In this document: positions 51,320 to 60,407 of the stretch, piece by piece
How positions within the stretch are numbered: position 1 is the stretch's first letter
How the letters are laid out: every line of letters begins with the position of its first letter
DNA from: Bacillota bacterium
Lineage (GTDB): Bacteria; Bacillota; Clostridia; Monoglobales; Firm-18
Assembly: GCA_023228885.1 (NCBI GenBank)
Contig: JALOAJ010000001.1
Span: forward strand, 1-64,000
Length of the DNA: 64,000 nucleotides
Direction of reading: 5' to 3'
Made by a program: the position numbers and the translations under genes
The notes under the pieces: model-generated
What the model was told of the DNA's origin: nothing
Databases searched by the model: none
Seen by the model: the letters and a program-made list of their open reading frames with translations, nothing else

Positions 51320-52044
51320 TATTCCACCCCCTTTTCCACAAAAAGAAACTGCATATAAGCCTCTTTCACTCGACTATGCAGGAGCCTTGATACCGGCACG
51401 GTCTGCTTGGCAAGGGTTGTTATATCCCGCGCGTTTAACACTTGTATGTACTCCATATTCATAATAAAGGAACGGTGAACCTTTAAAAAGTTATCCTTAC
51501 AAAGCAGCTTATCCTCAAACTCTGAAATAGAACCCCTTATTTCCTTTATGTTTCCATCATCAAAATGAAACATCAGCCTTTTGCCGTACACCTCTAAAAA
51601 CTCAATCCTTCCAATGGGAAGTCGTATTAAACAGGAAGGCTGCATGATACTCAGAGTTTCTTCCGCCCGACCTTTTTCTAACAAAATTCTGTCTAAAACG
51701 GGAAACAGTTTGTCGGCTGTACCGGGTTTCAATAGATAATAATGGGCGTCTACGGCGTAGCTCTCTACCGCAAATTCGGGAGAGGATGTGAGGAAAATAA
51801 TTTTAACCGATGGGTCAAAGCCGCGTATTTCATGGGCGGCTGTAATTCCGCTCATTCCGGGCATTAGTACATCCAAAAGCACAACATCATAGGTCTGCCG
51901 TTTCATGACCTCTAAAAGCTCGACGGCGCTGGAAAAAGCGTCGTATTTCAACACGGCGTTTTTTTCTGTTTTATAAAGGCTTAACAAATCAGAAATCCGG
52001 GACAGCTCCCGAAAATCATCATCGCATATGGCAATTTTCAGCAT
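51319..52044 (-). CDS. LytTR family response regulator (AgrA-like)
   Basis: A 241-residue regulator. The receiver domain has the acidic pocket CDDD and the phospho-acceptor Asp58 in VVLLDVLMPG, with the conserved Lys in LLKPG. The LytTR DNA-binding domain at about 138-235 contains FLEVYGKRLMFHF and FLKVHRSFIMNM. GAGGTG precedes ATG 52044. The gene is divergent from the 52229 gene; two LytTR-type repeats lie between (52117-52146). Confidence 0.93.
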   Translation of the reverse strand: MLKIAICDDDFRELSRISDLLSLYKTEKNAVLKYDAFSSAVELLEVMKRQTYDVVLLDVLMPGMSGITAAHEIRGFDPSVKIIFLTSSPEFAVESYAVDAHYYLLKPGTADKLFPVLDRILLEKGRAEETLSIMQPSCLIRLPIGRIEFLEVYGKRLMFHFDDGNIKEIRGSISEFEDKLLCKDNFLKVHRSFIMNMEYIQVLNARDITTLAKQTVPVSRLLHSRVKEAYMQFLFVEKGVE

Positions 52045-52116
52045 TTTACACCTCTATATATAATTTATCTATTTTATTTTACCATAAAACAGCGGCTCTT
52101 TCAACTTTATCAACTT

Positions 52117-52146
52117 ACATTTCAGGGCATAAAGCTGACATTCCAG
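52117..52146. promoter_or_regulatory. Two LytTR-type direct repeats
   Basis: ACATTTCAG (52117-52125) and ACATTCCAG (52138-52146) are 9-bp direct repeats with a 12-bp gap, a 21-bp period. That is the geometry of AgrA and ComE binding sites. They end 8 bases before a candidate -35 (52155), the right place for an activator. Confidence 0.6.
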
Positions 52147-52154
52147 GCCAAAAA

Positions 52155-52183
52155 CAGTTTTTGTGCTTTTTTTCTGATACGAT
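52155..52183 (+). promoter_or_regulatory. Candidate activator-dependent promoter for the 52,229 operon
   Basis: A poor -35 (CAGTTT, 52155-52160), 17-bp spacer and TACGAT (52178-52183) with TG extension. A weak -35 next to the LytTR repeats fits positive control. Confidence 0.4.
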
Positions 52184-52228
52184 AAAAGATATAAAGCATT
52201 CAGAAAAAAGAGAGGAGCAGACGCTAAT

Positions 52229-52537
52229 ATGAACATAGCCATTGCATATTGTGTTGCAGGACTTAGCACATTTGCTTTGATTGTGCTGTGGTTTTTAAGT
52301 GCGCATAAAACGCTTTACCGAAAAAGAGACGCGGTTTACAAAGCGCAGGAGGAACTCAGGCTGCACCAAAACGGTTACGAGAAAAGGCGCGGCAGTCCCG
52401 AGGAACCCACAGCTAAACATATGCTTGACACAAGCATTCAAATCTATGAACAAATTAGGACGGCATATAATAAGGCCTTCAAAAACCCGGTTTATCGGGT
52501 TCCGGGTGTTTTGATGGGATTTAAAAGCATAATTTAG
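52229..52537 (+). CDS. Small membrane protein with LemA-like helical tail
   Basis: A 102-residue protein with one N-terminal membrane helix (AYCVAGLSTFALIVLWFL) and a charged helical cytoplasmic part with HMLDTSIQIYEQIRTAYN and a conserved-looking end NPVYRVPGVLMGFK. I recall similar unnamed proteins beside GHKL/LytTR systems. GAGAGGAG precedes ATG 52229. It is the first gene downstream of the LytTR repeats and 32 bases before a large secreted protein. Confidence 0.6.
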   Translation: MNIAIAYCVAGLSTFALIVLWFLSAHKTLYRKRDAVYKAQEELRLHQNGYEKRRGSPEEPTAKHMLDTSIQIYEQIRTAYNKAFKNPVYRVPGVLMGFKSII

Positions 52538-52569
52538 GATTTTTCCATTAAATTTTAGGAGGTTTCAAA

Positions 52570-55182
52570 ATGAAACATACAATTTCAATTGTTCTCGCGC
52601 TCTGTATGGCGCTTAGTCTGCTGCCGACTGCGGCGTTTGCGGCGGGTAATACCGCCAAGCCCAGCACGACCACATTCGTTATAAACGGGCAGACTGTCAG
52701 CATACCGGAGGCGTATGATGTAAACAATGGCAACAACTGTCTGCAACTGCGCGGCATCGCGGTGTTGCTAAGCGGCACGGCGGCACAGTTCAATGTGTCG
52801 TGGGACGGCATGTATGCCGTCATTGAAACGGGCAAGCCGTACACAGGTACGACAAACCCCGCAGCACTCAAGGCGACTACCGATGTTCGTAAGAGCAATA
52901 CAAAGTTTAGCATAGACAGCAAGGTCACGAGTTTTGACTACGCCTATTACATTGACGGCGACACCAACTACCTCAAACTGCGCGAGGTAGCAGCGCAGCT
53001 TAGCGGCACATCATCGCAGTTCAACCTGTATTATGACGACGCTAAAAAGCAAGCGGTTATCGAGCCCGGCAAGCCGTATACGGGCGTAGCGCCAGCTGCG
53101 GCTGCGACGCAAAACTATCTTGAAGAAGATGTAACATGGATTGGAACGACAGTGGAGTACAAAAAGACACTTGCGGCGTTCTTCGACCACGGGCTGCGCG
53201 TAATGCCCATAGGCGCTATTGTGGCGGACGGTGCGTTCAAAACCGGTAAATACGGCTTGGTTGACAGCGGCGGTCGGTGGGCTGCTCAGCCTGTGTATGA
53301 CAAAATACAGGCTGAATACTGGACGGGAGATTCCAGTTGGGGTACAGGCATATCCGACTATAATAAACCCGTCGAGCAAATCTTTGTTGACGGTTATGTT
53401 CAGGCGACAAAGAACGGCAAAATGGGCTTGCTCGACAGCACAGGCAAGGAAGTCATCCCCTGCGAATACAAGGCAGTAGGGTTGCCTGTTGAAGGAGTTA
53501 GCCGTCTGATACAAGAAACGGGCGGCAAAAGCTATATCGGCTATTGGAATTTAGAGTTGGGAAAGGAAATAGTGAAGCCGGGCAAATACATCGCCGATTA
53601 CAGCAGCAGCGCGGCGGGTACCGCTATTGATTATGGGTTTTATTACAAACCGGCAAGCGATACCCGTATGGTTTGCAAGTTCGACTTCAACGGCGGCTAT
53701 GCGTTGGTGCTGACCGGCAAGAGCGAAAAGATAGAGCAGAACGCATTCACCGACCACGGCGGCGGCGCGAATGACATCAGATGGGATGGCGAAGTTTTTG
53801 ATACAAAATACATCACAGTAGAATACGCACAGTTGATTGACAAGAACGGCAATGAAATATTGCCGCAGGCATATCCCGTTCTTTCTGCGAGTTTGGAGAG
53901 CGGCACATACCCGCAGAATGGTCCTTATATGGTCTATCAGGCGGTGTCAACCAATCGAATAATGGTTGAGTCTGACCAAGGCGGTGGCTGGAAAGGCTTT
54001 GATAAACACTTGGAAGAAGGTGTGGTCGGAGCAAGCGGCATTACCATACCTGCGAAATACTGGGGCGGCTTTTGGGCAAACGACGGCCCGGGCATGTGGA
54101 GGTTTCTACCAAATCCGTATGGCGCGAGCACCGCGCTGTTCGTGGATGAGGGCATTATCGTAACAACATACGCTGATTATACTCAAAGTGAACTTTCGGG
54201 CAAAGATATTACCGGGCAGCAGAAAATCATAGACTTCAAGGGTAAAGAGATAAGCGCGACAATCCCACAAGGTACGCCTGCAAAAAAACTCGACCCCGAC
54301 GGCAATCTGCGGGAAATCGAATTGGGTACCGGAATAATCTCGGGGGTTCAGGTTAAACAAACAGGGTACGATTGGCGCGTGAAGTGTCTGGTAGACATAA
54401 AAACAGGCGGGCGGCTGACCGACGACCAATTTGCTCTGAAATCACAAGGTCGCGGATTGTTTGTCACAACATACGGCGACTATTTCGGGCCGGACGGTAA
54501 GATTGTGTTCCCAAGGGCGGAAACGACGACAGCCGTTAAGGACAACCCGAACGCCCGCGAACAAACGGTGGGCTACGACCTGACTCTGTTGGTGCGTGAC
54601 GGCAAGGTGGGCTATGTCAATGCTTCACGGCTTGCGGTAAATGGCAAACTTCCGTCAATGCCGCGGGTGAAGCCCTCACCGCCTCCGATGCCGGATTGGA
54701 CCAAATTCTTGGAAAAGCCGCCCGAACCAGTTATTATCCCTGACGGTGTCGATGTTCTTGCCGACGGCAGCTATTATCTGCAAATCTTCGGCAAGTACCT
54801 TGTTCCGGTAGAAACCGACTTTAACGAGTATTCGGTGCAGCTTTCGGGCACAAAGCAGGAGCACCCATTTGTCGTGAAACTGGTGTCGTATGACGCCGAG
54901 CGCGGACCCGCCTACGACATAACCTTTGGCGGCGGCGCGGCTTGGAGCGCGTCCAAGGACGGAGCCGCATTCAAATTCGGGAAAGGCGGTGTGGACGCAA
55001 CCACGCCTAAATGGAAAATCAGTAAGTACACCATGTTCTGCACTATCCGCAATTACGCAAATCAAGCGTTAGCGGTAAACGCAAGCGGTGCGAAAAGCGA
55101 TGACGGGACGAAGGTAACGGTGTGGACATACAAAGGCTCTGCCCCTGACCACGCAAAGATTCAATTTATTAAAGCAGACTAA
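52570..55182 (+). CDS. Large secreted protein: stalk domains, WG repeats, ricin-like C-terminus
   Basis: An 870-residue exported protein. Signal peptide at about 1-24 (ends TAAFAAG). Two copper-amine-oxidase-N/stalk modules at about 34-165 share CLQLRGIAVLLSGTAAQFN and YLKLREVAAQLSGTSSQFN. WG-type repeats run through about 215-690 (KYGLVDSGGRW, KMGLLDSTGKEVIPCEY, KVGYVN). The last 130 residues (YLQIFGKYLVPV, FCTIRNYANQALAVN, TKVTVWTYKGS) resemble a ricin-type trefoil. AGGAGG precedes ATG 52570. Codons look more GC-rich than in the housekeeping genes. It abuts the next gene. Confidence 0.75.
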   Translation: MKHTISIVLALCMALSLLPTAAFAAGNTAKPSTTTFVINGQTVSIPEAYDVNNGNNCLQLRGIAVLLSGTAAQFNVSWDGMYAVIETGKPYTGTTNPAALKATTDVRKSNTKFSIDSKVTSFDYAYYIDGDTNYLKLREVAAQLSGTSSQFNLYYDDAKKQAVIEPGKPYTGVAPAAAATQNYLEEDVTWIGTTVEYKKTLAAFFDHGLRVMPIGAIVADGAFKTGKYGLVDSGGRWAAQPVYDKIQAEYWTGDSSWGTGISDYNKPVEQIFVDGYVQATKNGKMGLLDSTGKEVIPCEYKAVGLPVEGVSRLIQETGGKSYIGYWNLELGKEIVKPGKYIADYSSSAAGTAIDYGFYYKPASDTRMVCKFDFNGGYALVLTGKSEKIEQNAFTDHGGGANDIRWDGEVFDTKYITVEYAQLIDKNGNEILPQAYPVLSASLESGTYPQNGPYMVYQAVSTNRIMVESDQGGGWKGFDKHLEEGVVGASGITIPAKYWGGFWANDGPGMWRFLPNPYGASTALFVDEGIIVTTYADYTQSELSGKDITGQQKIIDFKGKEISATIPQGTPAKKLDPDGNLREIELGTGIISGVQVKQTGYDWRVKCLVDIKTGGRLTDDQFALKSQGRGLFVTTYGDYFGPDGKIVFPRAETTTAVKDNPNAREQTVGYDLTLLVRDGKVGYVNASRLAVNGKLPSMPRVKPSPPPMPDWTKFLEKPPEPVIIPDGVDVLADGSYYLQIFGKYLVPVETDFNEYSVQLSGTKQEHPFVVKLVSYDAERGPAYDITFGGGAAWSASKDGAAFKFGKGGVDATTPKWKISKYTMFCTIRNYANQALAVNASGAKSDDGTKVTVWTYKGSAPDHAKIQFIKAD

Positions 55183-55202
55183 TGATAGGGGGGAATGATT
55201 TT

Positions 55203-58175
55203 ATGTTAAAAAGATGGATGGGCGCAATGCTCACAATCTGTATGCTTTTCTCACTCTTGCCGGCAGCGGCAAAAGACAGCGGTTATAAAGTATTAGCCGA
55301 TAACGGGCAAAGCTTTGAGCAGCGCAAAGCGGCGGTTATTGCGTACCACAAAGAAGTTGAGGCGTTATCCGGCTCGGCAAAGAATAAGTATGCGGCGCTG
55401 CCGGATACCTCAACATTTTCAGAGGGCGCACTCACGCCTGAATACATGGCGTATGCGATGAAAACGCTTAATTTTGCCCGTTTTCTTGCGGGTCTGCCGG
55501 ACGATCTTGCCCCCGCTACTCAGCTGCACGGTACTGAGCAAAAGGGGGCAATGCTGCTCGCAACATCTAACTTCGGACACTATCCGAGCAAACCCAAAGG
55601 AATGAGTGATGAATACTTAAAAGAAGCCACCGAAGGAACATCGAAGTCCAATATCGCAGACGGTTATGGCGAACTTTCTTCCGCGATCCTGCTCGGGTGG
55701 ATGGGAGACCACGACGCGAAAAATATCAAAACAGTCGGCCATCGTTTAAGATGTTTGGGCCCGTCTTTAACTGCCGTATCTTTTGGAGAAGTGAATGGGT
55801 CTATGTTAATGAATACGAAAGCCGGCAGAGCAACTGTGTATGATGCTTTCGCATATCCAAGCGGCGCGGCGTTCCCGAGCAACATATTCCCAAGCAGCTT
55901 CCCGTGGAGCGTTAGCCTTAGCATGGACACCTTTTTAAACCCGGAAAAAAGCGGCGAGCTTAGCGTAACGCTCTTTGGCGACGGGCAGACTTATAAATTA
56001 AATGAAGCTGCATCGGATTACAATGGGAATTACTTCTCTATGGGTTCGACCGGATATAATTACTACATCATATTCAGACCCAAAATGTCAAAGGAACTAA
56101 TCGGCGAGTACACCGTAACGATAACAGGCTTGCGAAATAAGGCAAACGAAGATGTGACTTTAAGCTACAATGTCAATTTCTTCGACATAAACGGCGATAC
56201 ACCCCAAAGTCCATCGCCAACGCCTAATCCGCCCGCCTCTTTGGTTACAATCACCAGACAGCCCACCTCCATGACCGTAACAGAGGGCAGCATATCCGGA
56301 AGCTTTTCTATGGAGGCAAGCGCGGCGAGCGGCACGCTAACATATCGCTTGGGTAGTGCAAAAAATGCTAACACAACAGCAGGAGCAAGTATAGATCCGC
56401 GAACGCTTTTAGTGGCAGAGTGGAAGCTTTCACCGACTTTGACGGTCGGCACCCATTATTATTTCTTTTATATATATCTCGACGGTAAGCTGGCGACAAC
56501 CTCGGATATTATAACGGTTCGGGTATTGAAATTAGATGCGTCAACGGGCTTTCTTGAAATATTGCCATACAACAGAATAGAGTCAGGCCCGCTTGATAGC
56601 TATGAAAAAGTGAAAGGCAAGCCGACTGTGGTCGTATTCGGAAGTAGTTATGGTTGTACCTATCCGGGTATCTATGCCGGATACAAGCTTATCAAAGACA
56701 ACGCGTTGGGAGGAAAGGTGAATCTGCTTGCTTTTGCTTATGGTATGAATGAGTCTGACGCTCAAACAGCGGCAAGAAGCGACCTCAAAGCTGACTGGTA
56801 TACTTTATATAACGCGGGCGGAGACCAAATGTGGGCGCTTCTTGAAGAAAAATCCGCAAGCTTTCCGGTCATCGCATACTTTGGTAGAAATGGCAATTTA
56901 ATTCGCTATCGAACGAGTCGCGAGGCGCTTGACAACGCGGAATCTGATTTTAAGGAGATGCTGGATAAAAGCGGCGTAGCAATCCCCACGCTGAAGCCAT
57001 CCGCATCCTCTCTTGTAACAATCGATAAACAGCCCGCTGCCATCACCATGGTAATAGAGGGTAAAATAACCGAAAGTATCCGTATTGACGCAAGTGCATC
57101 AGGCGGCAAATTAACCTATTCATGGGGTATCGCAAAAACAGACGACACGCCGCCAACAGGAACTCTTGCACAAATCGCAACGCCGGATTTTAAACTTAAC
57201 ACATCCTTAAAGGCCGGCACCTATTACTACTTCTGCGTATTATATGTTGATGGCAAGGAAGCGGCGCGCAGCAGCATTGCAACAGTCCAAGTAGTCAAAG
57301 CGGAAGAAACAAAAGCGGAAAATCCTGAAACCGCCGGTATGAAAAAGGGCGTCAATATCCTTTCCTATCCGACAAAAACGACTTATGCGGTTGGCGAGGG
57401 ATTTGATACAACCGGGGCAAAGGTTGTAAATAACATAGGCGAAAAACTCAATGATGTCACTGCCAATATAGTGTTTTACACCTCAAAAACGGTACAGCTT
57501 ACGCAAGGCAGAACCTTCACCACCACAGGAGAAAAGGTGGTTGAACTGCGGCAGCAGGACGGAACTGTGATAGGAAAATACACCATTACTGTGGGTGAAA
57601 AGGGCGCGGCGGCAAAACACCCATTTGCAGACATCAAAGGCGGCGCGTACTATGAAGCGCCTGTGATTTGGGCACTACAAAACAATGTAACGGCCGGCAC
57701 TTCCGTCACTACTTTTTCCCCGAACGACACCTGCACAAGAGGTCAAGTGGTGACCTTCCTGTGGCGGGCAAAGGGTCAGCCCGAACCGGCTTCAACACAT
57801 AACCCCTTTACCGATGTAAAGGCTGACGACTATTATTACAAAGCCGTGTTATGGGCGGTGGAAAACGGCATCACCAGCGGCACAAGCGCTACTGCGTTCA
57901 GCCCGGGTGATATCTGCACCAGCGCTCAGGTCGTGACCTTCCTATGGCGGTCTAACGACAAACCAAAGGCAAGCGGTACAAGCAGCCTTGCCGAAAGGTA
58001 TGGCGGTCAATACTATACAGACGCTGTGGCTTGGGCGGATGCTACAGGTCTGCTTTTCGGCACAGGCACAGCCTTTGCGCCAAACAACAATTCACCTCGG
58101 GCGGATATTGTGACTTATCTGTACCGCAATGGGGGAAGTCCAGAAATTCAACACAATGACAGTACGACACAATAG
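55203..58175 (+). CDS. Large SLH-anchored surface protein with CAP-like, Ig-like and thioredoxin-like domains
   Basis: A 990-residue exported protein. Signal peptide at about 1-25; an N-terminal CAP/SCP-like domain at about 65-220 (GHRLRCLGPSLTAVSFGEV); Ig-like modules starting LVTITRQPTSMTVTEGSI and LVTIDKQPAAITMVIEGKI; between them a thioredoxin/TlpA-like domain at about 460-600 (GKPTVVVFGSSYGCTYPG, FPVIAYFGRNGNLIRY) with a single Cys; a bacterial Ig domain; and three SLH motifs at the end. ATG 55203 has AGGGGGGA 9-10 bases upstream; ATG 55182 overlaps the previous stop. It is the likely last gene of the LytTR-linked operon. Confidence 0.8.
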   Translation: MLKRWMGAMLTICMLFSLLPAAAKDSGYKVLADNGQSFEQRKAAVIAYHKEVEALSGSAKNKYAALPDTSTFSEGALTPEYMAYAMKTLNFARFLAGLPDDLAPATQLHGTEQKGAMLLATSNFGHYPSKPKGMSDEYLKEATEGTSKSNIADGYGELSSAILLGWMGDHDAKNIKTVGHRLRCLGPSLTAVSFGEVNGSMLMNTKAGRATVYDAFAYPSGAAFPSNIFPSSFPWSVSLSMDTFLNPEKSGELSVTLFGDGQTYKLNEAASDYNGNYFSMGSTGYNYYIIFRPKMSKELIGEYTVTITGLRNKANEDVTLSYNVNFFDINGDTPQSPSPTPNPPASLVTITRQPTSMTVTEGSISGSFSMEASAASGTLTYRLGSAKNANTTAGASIDPRTLLVAEWKLSPTLTVGTHYYFFYIYLDGKLATTSDIITVRVLKLDASTGFLEILPYNRIESGPLDSYEKVKGKPTVVVFGSSYGCTYPGIYAGYKLIKDNALGGKVNLLAFAYGMNESDAQTAARSDLKADWYTLYNAGGDQMWALLEEKSASFPVIAYFGRNGNLIRYRTSREALDNAESDFKEMLDKSGVAIPTLKPSASSLVTIDKQPAAITMVIEGKITESIRIDASASGGKLTYSWGIAKTDDTPPTGTLAQIATPDFKLNTSLKAGTYYYFCVLYVDGKEAARSSIATVQVVKAEETKAENPETAGMKKGVNILSYPTKTTYAVGEGFDTTGAKVVNNIGEKLNDVTANIVFYTSKTVQLTQGRTFTTTGEKVVELRQQDGTVIGKYTITVGEKGAAAKHPFADIKGGAYYEAPVIWALQNNVTAGTSVTTFSPNDTCTRGQVVTFLWRAKGQPEPASTHNPFTDVKADDYYYKAVLWAVENGITSGTSATAFSPGDICTSAQVVTFLWRSNDKPKASGTSSLAERYGGQYYTDAVAWADATGLLFGTGTAFAPNNNSPRADIVTYLYRNGGSPEIQHNDSTTQ

Positions 58176-58495
58176 TCAAAACAAAAGAGGTAATTTTATA
58201 GAAGAAATGGAATAGCTTTTGTGCCCTGCTTGCAAGAACAAAACTCGCCTTAAAGAACGGAAGGAGGCGGCGGGTAATATAAAAAGAACATGACACGATT
58301 TTTTGGCTTGCACAGCAGCTCCAAAGGAAGGTCGATTTAAAGGAGGAACTGTTCCATAATGGAGGATAAAGATACAACCATTTTTCAGGAAATGATTAAA
58401 CAAAGCAAAAGCTCGTTATTAGTTGATTTAATATAAAATATGGTATATAATAAAAATACAATTTGAAATAATTTAATATAGAACGGTTTTATATT
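58176..58495 (+). other. Gene-poor stretch with a short relic frame
   Basis: No convincing gene. A 25-codon frame beginning ATG GAG GAT (about 58360) reads MEDKDTTIFQEMIKQSK and has AAGGAGG upstream, but stops at 58434. Several GGAGG sites without long frames suggest decay of former genes. Confidence 0.4.
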
Positions 58496-58630
58496 ATGGA
58501 GATATATCCTATAAAGTTATATGGTCCATGGGATGAAGGTTTTGTTATTAATAATCGTTTAGGCGGAAACGGCTTACTTGCCGGCCCGCTGGTTTATGCG
58601 GGGCATTGCCCCACTTGTTGCGGTCTATGA
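58496..58630 (+). pseudogene. Short remnant, possibly of a ComF-like phosphoribosyltransferase
   Basis: A 44-codon frame starting MEIYPIKLYGPWDEGFVI. The first 18 residues resemble the N-terminus of clostridial ComF-like proteins, which continue far beyond; here unrelated sequence follows and the frame stops at 58630. Low certainty on the parent family. Confidence 0.35.
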
Positions 58631-58660
58631 TAAAAATTATCGAACCAAAGGAGTAAAGCA

Positions 58661-59923
58661 ATGTATAATATACAATTAAAAGCGGAAGATTTGGGCGCTT
58701 ATGATGTCGTAGTAATAGGCGGAGGTCCTTCCGGAATAGCGGCAGCCATTTCAGCAGCAAGATTAGGGAAAAAGACTGTTTTAATCGAAAAATCCGCACA
58801 AATTGGCGGCATGATGACATTAGGCGGTGTTTGCATTTTCATGCCGGTTGGGAATGTTACCGGAATCTATAAGGAATTTGTTTCTGAGGTTATCCCCGAA
58901 ACACTTTTAGATTTCAACGAAGAAAAATATGCGCCCCAGTTTGATCCTATTTTGTTCAGGCATTATTTTAACGGTAAGCTTGAAAAGGAAAAAGTTGAAG
59001 TTGTTTTCCATGCTGATTTTATAACTGCTGTGACCGAGAATAAAAGAATAAAAGCGGTAATCATAAATACCCGTGAGGGTGTGAAAGCGGTTTCCGGTAA
59101 GGCTTTTATAGACTGTACAGGTGACGGTAGGGTTTGTATAGAAAGCGGAGCGTCTTATTTATGCGGACGAGATACGGATGGTCTGACACAACCGGTAACG
59201 CTTATGTTTCAGATGCAAAAAACAGATAAAAGGGTGAAATGTGTATTGCCCGGAGATTGTTATTTTTATAATAACCTTTCCGATTTACCTCAGGGTAGGT
59301 GTCTTTACTGGGAAAAAAACAACGATAATGGGACATTACTCGTTAATATGACGCGGGTCAAAGCAAACGGTGCAAAAATAAACGATATGAACTTTGCAGA
59401 AAAGGAAGCCTTAAAACAGGTAATATCGGTGGCTAATTATTTACAAAGAAACGGGTTTGAAAATTATATTCTTTCAAGTGTTGCTCCGATTACGGGAATA
59501 AGGGAAACTAATCGAATCAAGTGTTTATACACGCTATGCGAGGACGATTTGTTCAATTCAAAAAAATTCAATGATGTTGTAGCGCAGACAAACTATGGAA
59601 TTGATATACACAGTCCGGGCGGAGAAAAAAGTTGCGATGAAAGAAAACTGAACAGCTACGATATTCCTTACAGATGTTTAGTTCCCCAAGGGGTTGAAGG
59701 ATTGCTTGTTAGTGGAAGAGCGATTTCCGCCACTCATGTCGCTATGTCTTCTTCACGAGTTATCCCAACTTGTTTCGCGCTTGGTCAGGCCGCGGGAATC
59801 GCTGCGGCAATTTCGGTCGAAGATCATTGCAATATTGCGGATGTAAGTTATCAGAAGATTAGGTCGAATATGGAAAAATACGGAGTTGAATTTTATGTTC
59901 GGAATAATGTGGGGATGGTGTAG
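58661..59923 (+). CDS. FAD-dependent oxidoreductase (FAD_oxidored family)
   Basis: A 420-residue flavoprotein. The FAD-binding Rossmann motif YDVVVIGGGPSGIAAAISAAR lies at about 14-34, then KKTVLIEKSAQIGGMMT, the middle DCTGDGRV and the C-terminal VSGRAISATHVAMSSSRV and ALGQAAGIAAAI. Members act on unidentified small molecules or sugars. AAAGGAG precedes ATG 58661. It stands alone between a remnant region and a 484-bp gap, so context gives no substrate. Confidence 0.85.
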   Translation: MYNIQLKAEDLGAYDVVVIGGGPSGIAAAISAARLGKKTVLIEKSAQIGGMMTLGGVCIFMPVGNVTGIYKEFVSEVIPETLLDFNEEKYAPQFDPILFRHYFNGKLEKEKVEVVFHADFITAVTENKRIKAVIINTREGVKAVSGKAFIDCTGDGRVCIESGASYLCGRDTDGLTQPVTLMFQMQKTDKRVKCVLPGDCYFYNNLSDLPQGRCLYWEKNNDNGTLLVNMTRVKANGAKINDMNFAEKEALKQVISVANYLQRNGFENYILSSVAPITGIRETNRIKCLYTLCEDDLFNSKKFNDVVAQTNYGIDIHSPGGEKSCDERKLNSYDIPYRCLVPQGVEGLLVSGRAISATHVAMSSSRVIPTCFALGQAAGIAAAISVEDHCNIADVSYQKIRSNMEKYGVEFYVRNNVGMV

Positions 59924-60407
59924 CAAAATACCCAAATGAATATTTTTCATACCTATGGAAAAAATAAAATGTGAGTTTATGCATGTTGACACAAAGAGAA
60001 GTTTTATAGGACAGGTCTAATAAATGAATAAAATTGCAACAGTTATTAAATCTGACTGATTGATGTGATTTACATATAGGGATGAGCAAAACACTTTTAG
60101 TAATATTGATGATTTAGTGAAATTACATTTATTATACCCCACAAGTATTCATTTATCTAATGATGTGGGGTATAATTTCACAATATAAGAACTGCCGATA
60201 TGCTTGTTAAAAATGGGTGTGGTTTTGCACTCTTTTTTACCGTTTTTTCTTGGTTATTTTTATTTTTTGTGCGTAATAATAAATTTTTTCACAAAAGTAC
60301 ACTATTTCCTTTTTGAATGTCCACATTTCCCAGTAGAGTTGTGATTTATAGGGGATTTAAATCAGAAAAATGGGGAAATTCAAAAAGCTGTGTTGGGGGA
60401 GTCGGAT
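59924..60407. other. 484-bp intergenic region with a long inverted repeat
   Basis: No gene recognised. It contains the inverted repeat at 60117-60181 and an A/T-rich tail (60230-60310) with several T-runs. No clear -35/-10 pair for the next gene was found. Confidence 0.5.
60117..60181. repeat. Two-part inverted repeat (12 bp plus outer 7 bp)
   Basis: TTATACCCCACA (60132-60143) and TGTGGGGTATAA (60164-60175) are perfect complements around a 20-nt loop. Outside, GTGAAAT (60117-60123) pairs with ATTTCAC (60175-60181), with an asymmetric internal loop. There is no T-run. It could be a small mobile inverted-repeat element, an operator, or a processed RNA hairpin. Confidence 0.6.
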
